DNA of 64,000 bases from an uncultured Bacilli bacterium (GTDB taxonomy: Bacteria > Bacillota_I > Bacilli_A > RF39 > UBA660). This document shows, in pieces, positions 24,044-32,059 of this stretch. The notes under the pieces are model-generated. The model saw nothing but the letters and a program-made list of their open reading frames with translations. It searched no databases and had not been told where the DNA came from. Positions within the stretch are counted from its first letter, which is position 1. Each line of letters starts with the position of its first letter. A program made the position numbers and the translations under genes. The DNA lies in the NCBI GenBank assembly GCA_934122395.1, contig CAKOWQ010000003.1, forward strand, positions 62,001 through 126,000. The letters are read 5' to 3'.

Positions 24044-25621
24044 ATGAAGAAGTATTTAATTATTATGTCGTTTTTATTTTTAATTTTACCAGGAAGTGTT
24101 TATGCATCTAGTTTGAAATTAAATTGTGATAGTACTAATGTAGCGGGGAATGTATTATCTTGTGGTATGTCACTTACACTTGATGAAGATGTTACTTATA
24201 ATAAATTGGAAGCAGTTATTAAAGTAGATAATTCTTCAAGTATAACTTTTGAAGCAAAAAATGGTGTTGATGCTACTATTAATAATAATAATCTTGTTAT
24301 TAATGGTGCTAATGTTACTGATTTTGGTAGTTTAAAAATAAAGTTTCCTAGTGAGGCTTCTGGTAGTAAAAATATAACGGTATCAGCATTAAAACTTTAT
24401 AATGATGATAATTTAGTGGCGTCTTTAGATGATGCTGTTAGTAAAGTTAATGTAAAGTCTAGTGTTAATACATTAAAATCTTTAAGTGTTAGTAATTGCG
24501 ATAATTGTACGATGAGTCCTTCATTTAAAAGTAATACAACTGTTTATATTGTATATACTAAATCTAATAAAATTACTATATCAGCAAGTGCTAATGGTAG
24601 TGCTAAAGTAATAGGCGCAGGTACTAAGAATTTAACTAAAGATAGTGAAACTTTTAAAATAACAGTTACTTCAGAATCTGGTAGTTCAAAAGTATATAAA
24701 GTAATTGTAAACAAAGAGAAAAGCAATGATATTTCATTAGCTAGTTTAACTATAGATAAAGGAACATTATCTCCTACGTTTTCTAGAAGTGTAACTAGTT
24801 ATTCTGCTGTGGTTGATAGTGATAAAGTAGTTATAAAAGCAACTGCAAGTGATACTAGTGCTAGTGTATCTGGTACAGGTGAAAAATCATTAGAATATGG
24901 AAGAAATGAATTTACTGTTACTGTAACTGGTAATAATGGAAATACTAAAAATTACTTAATTACAATTTCTAGACCAGATACAAGAAATGCCAATGCTTAT
25001 TTAAAATCGTTAACTATAGATGGTAAAGATATAGAATTCGAAAAAGATATTGTTGAATATGAGTACAAAGTTGGTAAGAATGTTGATAGTCTTGATATAA
25101 AAGCAGTACCTGAACTTGAATCTTCAAAAGTAGAAATATCTGGTAATGAAAAATTTCAATTGGGTAAGAATACTGTAACTATAACAGTAAAAGCAGAAGA
25201 TAATAGTGAAAAAGTTTATAAAATTATTGTCATAAAAGAGGAGAACGTTTCAGACGATCTTTATTTGGATAATTTAAAAATTAAAGGATATGACATTAAT
25301 TTTGATAAAGAAAAATTTGAATATACTTTGAAAATAAAAAACGAAAAGGAACTTGATATTATAGCTTTTGCCAGTAATGGGTACAAAACTGAAATTGTTG
25401 GTAATGAAAGTTTAAAAGATGGCAGTATAATTAAAATAATTGTTAGTGATGAAGATGGAAATAGTAATATTTATAAAATAAAGATAGAAATGGATAATAA
25501 CGAAGTATCATCTAGTAGTAGTGATGGTATTAACTATATTCCTTATATTATGACTAGTTTATTAGTTATATTGTTTATACTAGATTTAATACAAGTTATA
25601 AAAAGATTGCGTAATAAATAG
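24044..25621 (+). CDS. Secreted, C-terminally anchored protein with four cadherin-like beta-sandwich repeats
   Basis: 525 residues. Signal peptide (1-22, cut after V-Y-A), an N-terminal cohesin-like beta domain (about 23-140), then four repeats of the bacterial cadherin-like (Cadherin-like beta sandwich) type at about 140-223, 228-309, 318-400 and 405-483. Each begins like L-x-S-L-x-I-x-x-G and ends K-x-Y-K-I-x-I. A Ser-rich linker, one membrane helix (about 497-517) and a basic tail follow. Such repeats serve adhesion or spacing on the cell or spore surface; the ligand is unknown. GAGGG ribosome site. Confidence 0.8.
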   Translation: MKKYLIIMSFLFLILPGSVYASSLKLNCDSTNVAGNVLSCGMSLTLDEDVTYNKLEAVIKVDNSSSITFEAKNGVDATINNNNLVINGANVTDFGSLKIKFPSEASGSKNITVSALKLYNDDNLVASLDDAVSKVNVKSSVNTLKSLSVSNCDNCTMSPSFKSNTTVYIVYTKSNKITISASANGSAKVIGAGTKNLTKDSETFKITVTSESGSSKVYKVIVNKEKSNDISLASLTIDKGTLSPTFSRSVTSYSAVVDSDKVVIKATASDTSASVSGTGEKSLEYGRNEFTVTVTGNNGNTKNYLITISRPDTRNANAYLKSLTIDGKDIEFEKDIVEYEYKVGKNVDSLDIKAVPELESSKVEISGNEKFQLGKNTVTITVKAEDNSEKVYKIIVIKEENVSDDLYLDNLKIKGYDINFDKEKFEYTLKIKNEKELDIIAFASNGYKTEIVGNESLKDGSIIKIIVSDEDGNSNIYKIKIEMDNNEVSSSSSDGINYIPYIMTSLLVILFILDLIQVIKRLRNK

Positions 25622-25623
25622 AT

Positions 25624-25652
25624 TTGGAAAAAACTATATATTATAGTATAAT
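25624..25652 (+). promoter_or_regulatory. SigA-type promoter of the EIIB-like gene
   Basis: TTGGAA (25624-25629), 17 bases, TATAAT (25647-25652). Confidence 0.65.
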
Positions 25653-25669
25653 GATTGTGGTGAAGAAAA

Positions 25670-25981
25670 ATGAAAGTTGAATACATAATTATTTTAGTAG
25701 TAGTGTTCATAATTCTTTTAGCTATATTAAAGGCTGGAAAAAAAGATGCACATTTACAATTAAACAAGTTAGTAGATTATCTTGGAGGTAAAGATAATAT
25801 ATTAGCTACTGAAGTTAATTTGTCTAGATTTAAAGTTACTTTAAAGGATATATCAATAGTAGATAAAGAAGCTATTCAAAAATTGGGTGCTAAAGGTATA
25901 GTTGAAATTGATAATCAGTTAAAAATAATATTAGGACCTAATTCAAAACAATTAAAAAAATATATTGATGATTTAAAATAA
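25670..25981 (+). CDS. Membrane-anchored PTS EIIB-like protein without the phosphorylatable Cys
   Basis: 103 residues: one N-terminal membrane helix (5-20), then a glucose-family EIIB domain (L-G-G-K-D-N-I, K-L-G-A-K-G-I-V-E-I, I-I-L-G-P-N). In true EIIB the motif is D-A-C-I-T-R-L-R; here it is E-V-N-L-S-R-F-K, so the phospho-Cys is Asn50. No EIIC or EIIA is linked to it. It cannot accept phosphate at the usual site and is more likely a sensor, scaffold or regulatory relic. GGTGAAG precedes the ATG. Confidence 0.7.
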   Translation: MKVEYIIILVVVFIILLAILKAGKKDAHLQLNKLVDYLGGKDNILATEVNLSRFKVTLKDISIVDKEAIQKLGAKGIVEIDNQLKIILGPNSKQLKKYIDDLK

Positions 25982-25991
25982 AATAATATAT

Positions 25992-26018
25992 TTAGACAAA
26001 ATTCGACAAATTTCGACA
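25992..26018. promoter_or_regulatory. Three tandem Spo0A-like boxes at 10-base intervals
   Basis: TTCGACA, the complement of the Spo0A box TGTCGAA, occurs at 26002-26008 and 26012-26018; TTAGACA (one mismatch) at 25992-25998 continues the same 10-base register. They lie directly upstream of a TATAAT at 26030-26035 and would cover the -35 region. Confidence 0.65.
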
Positions 26019-26029
26019 AAATAATCTCA

Positions 26030-26035
26030 TATAAT
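26030..26035 (+). promoter_or_regulatory. -10 box of the sensor-kinase gene
   Basis: TATAAT, 22 bases before the ATG at 26058; no good -35 at 17 bases (CAAATT), as expected if a regulator such as Spo0A assists. Confidence 0.6.
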
Positions 26036-26057
26036 GTAAAAAGAAAGAAGGCATTAT

Positions 26058-27317
26058 ATGAGGTTTTTTGATGGTTTTGTATTAAATACAATTTTACTTT
26101 TATTTCCACTTTTTATATATCTTATTTTTATAGTTTATAAAAGTGATGAGAATAAAAATACAATCAATAATTATTTTGATGTTGCATTATTATTATCTTT
26201 ATTTTTATTAACTAAGTTTGGATATTTTAAAAGTGACTGTTATGTATCTGTTTTGATAAACATTCCACTTTTATTTGCATATTTAAAAGGTAGACGTATA
26301 ACAGCAGTAGTTATTTCTATTATTTTAGTTATTTATTCTATAATTATGTTTGGTTATAATCCTTGGATAGTTATTTTTGAGTATGTAGCATATTTTGCTA
26401 TATATGTAATTTCTAATAATAAATCTATTACTTCAAGATATATAATTAATAGTTTTACTATAATTAAAAGTTTTGTTTTATCATTTCTAACATTTTGTTT
26501 TATAGGTCCTAACAATACTCTTGTCATTAATTTATTAAGTATAATTATAACAGTAGCAATATTTTATATGACTAGTATTGGTTATTATTATTTAATTCAA
26601 AAAATAGAAGATTTTATTACTTTAAATGGTGCTATAAAAGAATTGGAAAAAGAAAAAACAATAAGGAACTCTTTATTTAAAATAACTCATGAAATAAAAA
26701 ATCCTATAGCAGTATGTAAAGGATATTTAGATATGATAGATCTTAATAATAAAGATAAAATTAACAAATATATTCCAATAGTTAAAAGTGAGATCAATCG
26801 AACATTATCACTTATGGATGACTATTTAGATTATTCTAAAATAAAGATTGAAAAGGATATCATAGATATAATTATGCTTTTGGAAGAATTAGTAAGATCT
26901 ATTGAAGGTTTACTTAAAGATAATGATATATCGATGACACTTGACATAATAGATGATGAAGTTTATATGATGGCTGACTATAATAGGTTGAAGCAAGTAT
27001 TTATTAATATTATAAAAAATAGTATTGAAGCAAAAATGGAAGATCAAAAATTAGTTATATCTATTAAAACAGAACTTCTTGATAATAAAATAAGAATTAT
27101 TATTAGTGATAATGGAATAGGTATGACTAGTGAAGAATTAGAACATTTAGGTGAAGCTTTTTATACTACAAAATCTCATGGTACAGGAATAGGAGTTAAT
27201 TTATCAAGAGATATAATTGAAAGACATAAAGGCACCTTAAAATATTCTTCTTTAAAGTACTCTGGTACTGATGTTATTATAGAGTTACCAATAGATAAAG
27301 AGTTGAATTTAGTGTAA
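26058..27317 (+). CDS. Membrane sensor histidine kinase, KinB-like
   Basis: 419 residues. About six membrane helices in the first 185 residues and almost no extracellular domain, then a HisKA dimerisation helix with H-E-I-K-N-P (His211) and a HATPase domain with N-box (I-K-N-S-I-E-A), G1 (D-N-G-I-G-M) and G2 (G-T-G-I-G-V). This resembles the sporulation kinase KinB. No response regulator is adjacent, as is usual for phosphorelay kinases that act on Spo0F or Spo0A. AGAAGG precedes the ATG. Spo0A-like boxes upstream suggest feedback control. The input signal is unknown. Confidence 0.85.
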   Translation: MRFFDGFVLNTILLLFPLFIYLIFIVYKSDENKNTINNYFDVALLLSLFLLTKFGYFKSDCYVSVLINIPLLFAYLKGRRITAVVISIILVIYSIIMFGYNPWIVIFEYVAYFAIYVISNNKSITSRYIINSFTIIKSFVLSFLTFCFIGPNNTLVINLLSIIITVAIFYMTSIGYYYLIQKIEDFITLNGAIKELEKEKTIRNSLFKITHEIKNPIAVCKGYLDMIDLNNKDKINKYIPIVKSEINRTLSLMDDYLDYSKIKIEKDIIDIIMLLEELVRSIEGLLKDNDISMTLDIIDDEVYMMADYNRLKQVFINIIKNSIEAKMEDQKLVISIKTELLDNKIRIIISDNGIGMTSEELEHLGEAFYTTKSHGTGIGVNLSRDIIERHKGTLKYSSLKYSGTDVIIELPIDKELNLV

Positions 27318-27318
27318 T

Positions 27319-27347
27319 TTGACATTTATTATCGATTATGTTATAAT
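27319..27347 (+). promoter_or_regulatory. Consensus SigA promoter
   Basis: TTGACA (27319-27324), 17 bases, TATAAT (27342-27347): perfect in both boxes. Confidence 0.85.
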
Positions 27348-27376
27348 AACAAACATCTTTAAGGGGGAATATTAAA

Positions 27377-27787
27377 ATGTCAAAAATTAATAATTTTAAA
27401 GCTGATTTTTCAAGAATATTAGAAGAAGATTATCAATTAACAAGAGAAGAAATTGGTGATTTCTGGGAAGATAAAAAACAAGAACGTAAATATAACAATA
27501 CAAAATATTTAATAGCTAGTATTGGTGCTGGTGGTCTTGCTGGGACAGCTGCTTTTACTTGTGTAGATGCTTCTAATGGATTAGATTGTATTGTACCAAT
27601 TGCTATAGGGTTTGGTATTTCAGCGCTTGTTACAGGAGTATCACTTGTAAAAGGTAATCCATACAAGGAATTATATTCAGATGAATTAAATGATGAATAT
27701 AAAAAAGAAAAAAAAGGATACGAAAAACGAATAAAAAGACAATACAAAGAATTTATGAAAAAAGTAAAAAAAGAAAAAAACAAATAA
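27377..27787 (+). CDS. Small membrane protein of unknown function
   Basis: 136 residues with a soluble acidic N-terminus (1-42), two hydrophobic helices (about 43-58 and 70-90, the loop carrying two Cys), and a strongly basic Lys-rich C-terminal tail. Such a tail usually stays in the cytoplasm and may contact RNA, DNA or lipid head groups. No family recognised. A perfect SigA promoter and an AAGGGGG ribosome site predict high expression. Confidence 0.65.
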   Translation: MSKINNFKADFSRILEEDYQLTREEIGDFWEDKKQERKYNNTKYLIASIGAGGLAGTAAFTCVDASNGLDCIVPIAIGFGISALVTGVSLVKGNPYKELYSDELNDEYKKEKKGYEKRIKRQYKEFMKKVKKEKNK

Positions 27788-27798
27788 TTCTTAAAATA

Positions 27799-27830
27799 AA
27801 CCTAATTGAGTTAAAATCAATTGGGTTTTT
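27799..27830 (+). terminator. Intrinsic terminator
   Basis: AACCTAATTGA and TCAATTGGGTT (one G-U) around a seven-base loop, then T-run. Confidence 0.9.
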
Positions 27831-27921
27831 ATATGCAAGGATTATCCTAAATATTTCTTTTTATATTGATAATAGAAAGAAGATATATTATACTGTATAT
27901 GATAGGATAGGTGTAGGGAGT

Positions 27922-29178
27922 ATGCGAAAGATAAAGGCTAGACATATAGTTATATTTATTTTAACTTCTATAGGCGTACTTTCTATTTTTTTAGGAGTAT
28001 TTGTATCTATTTACTATCAAGAGTTAATGATTGAATACAAGAATAAAACATATAAAAGTACTTATATTAATGATTACAGTTTTTCTGATGTTAATTTTAA
28101 TAAATTAGAAGGAAAAGTTAATACTTTAATTAACAATGCTTTAAATAAAGATATAAATTTTATATATAATGGCAAAACAGTTAAATATAAATTAAAAGAT
28201 TTCGAACCAATTATAGATGTTGATTCTGTTATTAATAAAATAAAAGAAGATAGTAAAAATGCTTCATATTCTGATAAAATCAAATTAATAAAAGGCGAAT
28301 CTTTAAGAAAGTATTCTTTGAATGTTAATTTTGTAGATGAAAAAATTGAAGCAATAATAAAGGATTTAGCAAGTAAAGTTAATTGCGATGTTAAAGAAGA
28401 AAAATTAGTATTAAATCCCGAACATGTTGTAGTATTTGATGCTGGTAGTGATGGATATAAAATGGACATTGAAAAAACCAAGCAAGATTTAGTTAGTTAT
28501 TTGAATAGTGAAAAAAGTAAATTTATTAGTGACGAAGACAATTTTAATGTTGAAATATCGGGTGCCGTAATAAAAAAGAAAGAAACAAAATTATCTTTGA
28601 TAAATAAAAAAATATCTACTTTTTCAACGGATTTTAATAATTATGGTAATAGAGGACAAAATATTGAAATAGCAGTAAGTAAGCTTAATGGTACTTTATT
28701 AGAAAAAGATCAAGTATTTTCTTTTAGACAAGTAGTAGGGCCTTATACATGTGATAACGGTTATAAAGTGGCTCCTGTTCAATCAAGTTCTGGATATGGT
28801 TGTGGTGGAGGAGTGTGTCAAGTATCTACTACACTATATAATGCTCAATTACTAGCAGGATTACAAACAGTTGTGAGGTATAATCATGGTTATGCTGTTA
28901 ACTATGTTCCAAAAGGACAAGATGCTACTGTAGGAGGAGATTGGGTCGATTATCAATTTAAAAATCAATATGATTATCCGATATATATTGTTGGGTATGT
29001 TGAAAATAATAAAGTTGTTATTGATATTTGGTCTAATGATGATGCATTACAAGGTAAGAAGTTTATAGTTACTTCTAATAGAGTTGCATCTGGTGGATAT
29101 GAGACTTATTTATCTACTTATCAAGGAGATCAACTAATTAGTAGAGTATTACTTCATACTTCATATTATTTGGGTTAA
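27922..29178 (+). CDS. VanW-domain cell-wall protein (YoaR-like)
   Basis: 418 residues. One N-terminal membrane helix (about 9-32), a putative peptidoglycan-binding domain in the middle (about 85-215), and a VanW domain (about 245-378) with N-R-G-Q-N-I, F-S-F-R-Q-V-V-G-P and the conserved C-G-G-G-V-C-Q-V-S-T-T-L-Y-N. The family occurs next to vancomycin-resistance genes and widely in spore formers such as B. subtilis YoaR; its molecular activity is not settled. It is monocistronic between two strong terminators. Confidence 0.85.
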   Translation: MRKIKARHIVIFILTSIGVLSIFLGVFVSIYYQELMIEYKNKTYKSTYINDYSFSDVNFNKLEGKVNTLINNALNKDINFIYNGKTVKYKLKDFEPIIDVDSVINKIKEDSKNASYSDKIKLIKGESLRKYSLNVNFVDEKIEAIIKDLASKVNCDVKEEKLVLNPEHVVVFDAGSDGYKMDIEKTKQDLVSYLNSEKSKFISDEDNFNVEISGAVIKKKETKLSLINKKISTFSTDFNNYGNRGQNIEIAVSKLNGTLLEKDQVFSFRQVVGPYTCDNGYKVAPVQSSSGYGCGGGVCQVSTTLYNAQLLAGLQTVVRYNHGYAVNYVPKGQDATVGGDWVDYQFKNQYDYPIYIVGYVENNKVVIDIWSNDDALQGKKFIVTSNRVASGGYETYLSTYQGDQLISRVLLHTSYYLG

Positions 29179-29179
29179 T

Positions 29180-29214
29180 AAAAAGACTTTACAAAAAATG
29201 TAAAGTCTTTTTTC
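29180..29214. terminator. Bidirectional terminator between convergent genes
   Basis: AAAAAGACTTTACA and TGTAAAGTCTTTTT, perfect stem with A-loop and T-run on both strands. Confidence 0.95.
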
Positions 29215-29729
29215 TATCCAATAATTCCTTTTAATAATCCATACGATAGTATCATCATAATAATTCCTGCTCCAGCAACACCTAGTGTAATTGCTAAGAA
29301 AGATTTCTTTTTATCCATATCTAACATAGCTGCTATTAAAGCACCAGTCCATGCTCCTGTTCCAGGAAGAGGTATTGCTACAAATAGGAATAATCCCCAA
29401 TAACCATATTTTTCTATTTGACCTTTTTTCTTTTCTACTTTAGCTTCCATTTTATCTACTATTTTACCTAGATGTTTAGTCTTTTTGAATTGTTTAAATA
29501 TCCATCTTATTAATAATAAGATAAAAGGAATTGGTAAAAGGTTAAAGATATAACATACAATAAAACTTAATAAACCATCTAAATTTAATAATGCTGCTGC
29601 AATTAATCCTCCACGTAGTTCTATAATTGGTAGCATAGATAGTATTGCTATTATTGCTATTTTTCCTAATTCACTATTTTTGTTACCTCCAAAGAGTTTT
29701 ACAAAAAAGTTTACTAATTTTTCTGTCAT
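29214..29729 (-). CDS. Small multidrug-export family membrane protein (COG2426)
   Basis: 171 residues with four to five hydrophobic segments. E-L-R-G-G-L-I-A near residue 38, P-I-P-F-I-L-L and P-L-P-G-T-G-A-W-T-G-A-L-I-A near residue 117 are the signatures of the family annotated as small multidrug export protein; transport activity is poorly documented. The G-x-R-G and P-x-P-G-T re-entrant-loop motifs resemble those of DedA proteins, and a DedA gene lies divergently next door. Confidence 0.75.
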   Translation of the reverse strand: MTEKLVNFFVKLFGGNKNSELGKIAIIAILSMLPIIELRGGLIAAALLNLDGLLSFIVCYIFNLLPIPFILLLIRWIFKQFKKTKHLGKIVDKMEAKVEKKKGQIEKYGYWGLFLFVAIPLPGTGAWTGALIAAMLDMDKKKSFLAITLGVAGAGIIMMILSYGLLKGIIG

Positions 29730-29837
29730 AATAATTCCTTTCTTTTATTCTTCTTTATAATTATATGATATTAAATAGCTAGGGTCAAATAATTTCATTA
29801 GTTAAAAATAAAAACATATAATTTAAAAGGTGATAGT

Positions 29838-30449
29838 GTGGATAATTATGTATTAAATTTAATTGGTAATTTTGGATATTTTGGAATGTTTTTAGGCATG
29901 GTTTTAGAAGCAGTTATAATTATAATTCCAAGTGAACTTATATTAGCTACAGGTGGAATACTAGCAGGAAGTGGTATTTTTTCGTTTTGGGGTGCTTTTA
30001 TTACAGGTCTTTTAGGTAGCGTTTTTTGTGCAGTTATCATTTATTATATGGGATATTGTGGTGGAAAAGAATTTGCTAAAAAATATGGAAAATATTTTTT
30101 TATGAAGGATAACGAAATAGAAAAGAGTAATTCTTGGTATGACAAATATGGACTTATTGCTTCTTGCATTGGAAGAAATGTTCCTATTGTAAGAACATTA
30201 GTATCTCTTCCTATTGGTATTGCAAGACTATCCTTTAAAAAGTTTTTAATATATACAACGATAGGTAGTATTCCTTGGACTTTTGTTTTTGTTTATTTCG
30301 GATATACTCTAGGTAATAATTGGGTTATTCTAGAACAAATTACTTCTAGAATAAAAGTACCTATTAGAATATTATTAATTATATTAGTACTATCATGGTT
30401 ATATAAAATGATAAAGAATTTTATTTCAATTAAAAAAAATAATACATAA
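29838..30449 (+). CDS. DedA-family membrane protein
   Basis: 203 residues, four to five helices plus the re-entrant loops of the DedA/VTT fold: F-L-G-M-V-L-E-A with P-S-E near residue 32 and G-R-N-V-P-I-V-R-T near residue 114. Members of the superfamily flip lipid carriers such as undecaprenyl phosphate or phosphatidylethanolamine across the membrane. GTG start at 29838 behind AAAGGTGAT. It is divergent from the COG2426 gene. Confidence 0.85.
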   Translation: MDNYVLNLIGNFGYFGMFLGMVLEAVIIIIPSELILATGGILAGSGIFSFWGAFITGLLGSVFCAVIIYYMGYCGGKEFAKKYGKYFFMKDNEIEKSNSWYDKYGLIASCIGRNVPIVRTLVSLPIGIARLSFKKFLIYTTIGSIPWTFVFVYFGYTLGNNWVILEQITSRIKVPIRILLIILVLSWLYKMIKNFISIKKNNT

Positions 30450-30462
30450 CTTGTATTATTTT
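30436..30462. terminator. Terminator between DedA gene and the FAD-Rieske gene
   Basis: AAAATAATACA, loop TAACT, TGTATTATTTT; the T-run is better on the minus strand. Confidence 0.75.
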
Positions 30463-31931
30463 ATACTTATATTATAAACGCTTGGACCTTTTATAGCTTT
30501 ACCATCAATATCGAATCTAGATCCATGACAAGGACAATCCCAAGTTTTATCTGTTGTATTAAAAATTAAATTGCATTTCATATGGGGACATATATTAGAA
30601 ACAATATGTTCTTTATTATTTTCGTCAATATAAATGCCACACTTTTTGCCATCACGCATTTCTACTTTTACATTTTTAGGATAAAACTTATAATTATTTT
30701 TAAACTTTCCACAAACAAACGACATACCATTCTCAAAATTATATCCAATAGTATTAATTATTTTGGTAGGAGTTGTGCAACGTCTAGGGTCGAATAAATA
30801 TGAATATTTATTATCCTTCTTTTTAATTAAATCGCTCAAAATTTTACCTGCAATAGTTCCATTAGTCATTCCCCAAGTATTAAAACCTGTTCCAATTAAT
30901 AAATTAGGATTATTTTTTTCATAGTATCCAATAATAGGTAATCCGTCAGGTGTTATAACATCATAATTAAACCAATAATATTTTATGTCTTTTGTAAGAT
31001 GCGATTTAACATGCCATAATAGTTCATTATATTTTTTTCCATTATCTATATTATCTTTCAATGTATTAGAAAGTCCAACATAAATTATATAATCTTTTGA
31101 ATCAGAATAATATCTAATAGAATGTTTACCATCTATACTTATAGCGTTAAACATTTTATTCTTCTCAATTAATCCACTTGTTACGAATGACTTTTCTAAA
31201 TAAGTTTTAAAAGGAAAAAGTCCAGGGGTTAAGAAGAATGGATAATGACAAGCAAGAACTACCTTTTTAGTTCTAATTGCATATTTTTCTGTTTTAACTA
31301 TATAAAACTCGTCATCTTTATACATATCTATAGCTTTAGTTTTTTCGTATATATGAATATTTTTCTGTTTAAGAAGTACCTCTTTTAAGCCTAATATATA
31401 TTTAACAGGATTAAATACTGCTGTATCATTAACTTTTAGACTGTATTTACAAGGATATTTAATTGGAATGTTTTTACTTAATTTATAATCTATTTTAGCT
31501 TTAGATAATATTTTGGCAGTAGTTGCTATTTTAGAAACGTCTTGTTCTTTATCAGTAAATATATAAGAACTGTTACTTTCAAAATTACATTTAATGTTAT
31601 ATTCTAAAATATTATTTTTTACTAGATTTATTGCATCTTTCTGACTGTTTATGTAATTGGTGGTGGCATTATAACCATAATTATTTTTAATTTTATTTAA
31701 TAGGGAATCTTGAAGATATGTTAACTTACCAGTTGTTTTAGCTGTAGTTCCATGTGCTATCTTATTACTATCTATTATAGTTATATTTAACTTAGTATCT
31801 TTTAAATAAAATGCTGTAGTAATTCCTGTTATTCCACCTCCAATAATTAGTACATCGGTAGTTATATTTTCTTTTAATTGTGGTAATAGCTTAGTTTTAA
31901 TACCTTTTAACCATATTGAACTATTATTCAT
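30456..31931 (-). CDS. FAD-dependent oxidoreductase with C-terminal Rieske [2Fe-2S] domain
   Basis: 491 residues. Dinucleotide fold I-I-G-G-G-I-T-G (about 29-36 of this start), a DAO-type catalytic domain with T-G-F-N-T-W-G-M-T near the FAD, and a Rieske domain at the C-terminus with C-P-H-M-K-C and C-P-C-H-G-S ligands. It resembles B. subtilis YhfW; the substrate is unknown, but the FAD and the cluster together imply electron transfer from an amine or similar donor. An ATG four codons upstream (31943) lacks a ribosome site, while GGTGAT precedes the ATG at 31931. Presence of such a protein is unusual in a genome that otherwise looks fermentative. Confidence 0.88.
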   Translation of the reverse strand: MNNSSIWLKGIKTKLLPQLKENITTDVLIIGGGITGITTAFYLKDTKLNITIIDSNKIAHGTTAKTTGKLTYLQDSLLNKIKNNYGYNATTNYINSQKDAINLVKNNILEYNIKCNFESNSSYIFTDKEQDVSKIATTAKILSKAKIDYKLSKNIPIKYPCKYSLKVNDTAVFNPVKYILGLKEVLLKQKNIHIYEKTKAIDMYKDDEFYIVKTEKYAIRTKKVVLACHYPFFLTPGLFPFKTYLEKSFVTSGLIEKNKMFNAISIDGKHSIRYYSDSKDYIIYVGLSNTLKDNIDNGKKYNELLWHVKSHLTKDIKYYWFNYDVITPDGLPIIGYYEKNNPNLLIGTGFNTWGMTNGTIAGKILSDLIKKKDNKYSYLFDPRRCTTPTKIINTIGYNFENGMSFVCGKFKNNYKFYPKNVKVEMRDGKKCGIYIDENNKEHIVSNICPHMKCNLIFNTTDKTWDCPCHGSRFDIDGKAIKGPSVYNISIK

Positions 31932-32002
31932 TTGAATCACCATTATATAGTGATGTTTATTCTTAATAATTATACATTAAAGTATTTTATAAGGCTAAAA
32001 TA

Positions 32003-32030
32003 TTGATTTTCTCGTAATTTGTGGTATAAT
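32003..32030 (+). promoter_or_regulatory. SigA-type promoter of typA
   Basis: TTGATT (32003-32008), 16 bases, TATAAT (32025-32030). Confidence 0.7.
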
Positions 32031-32059
32031 TTAAAAAGTTTTTAAAGGGAAGTGTAATT

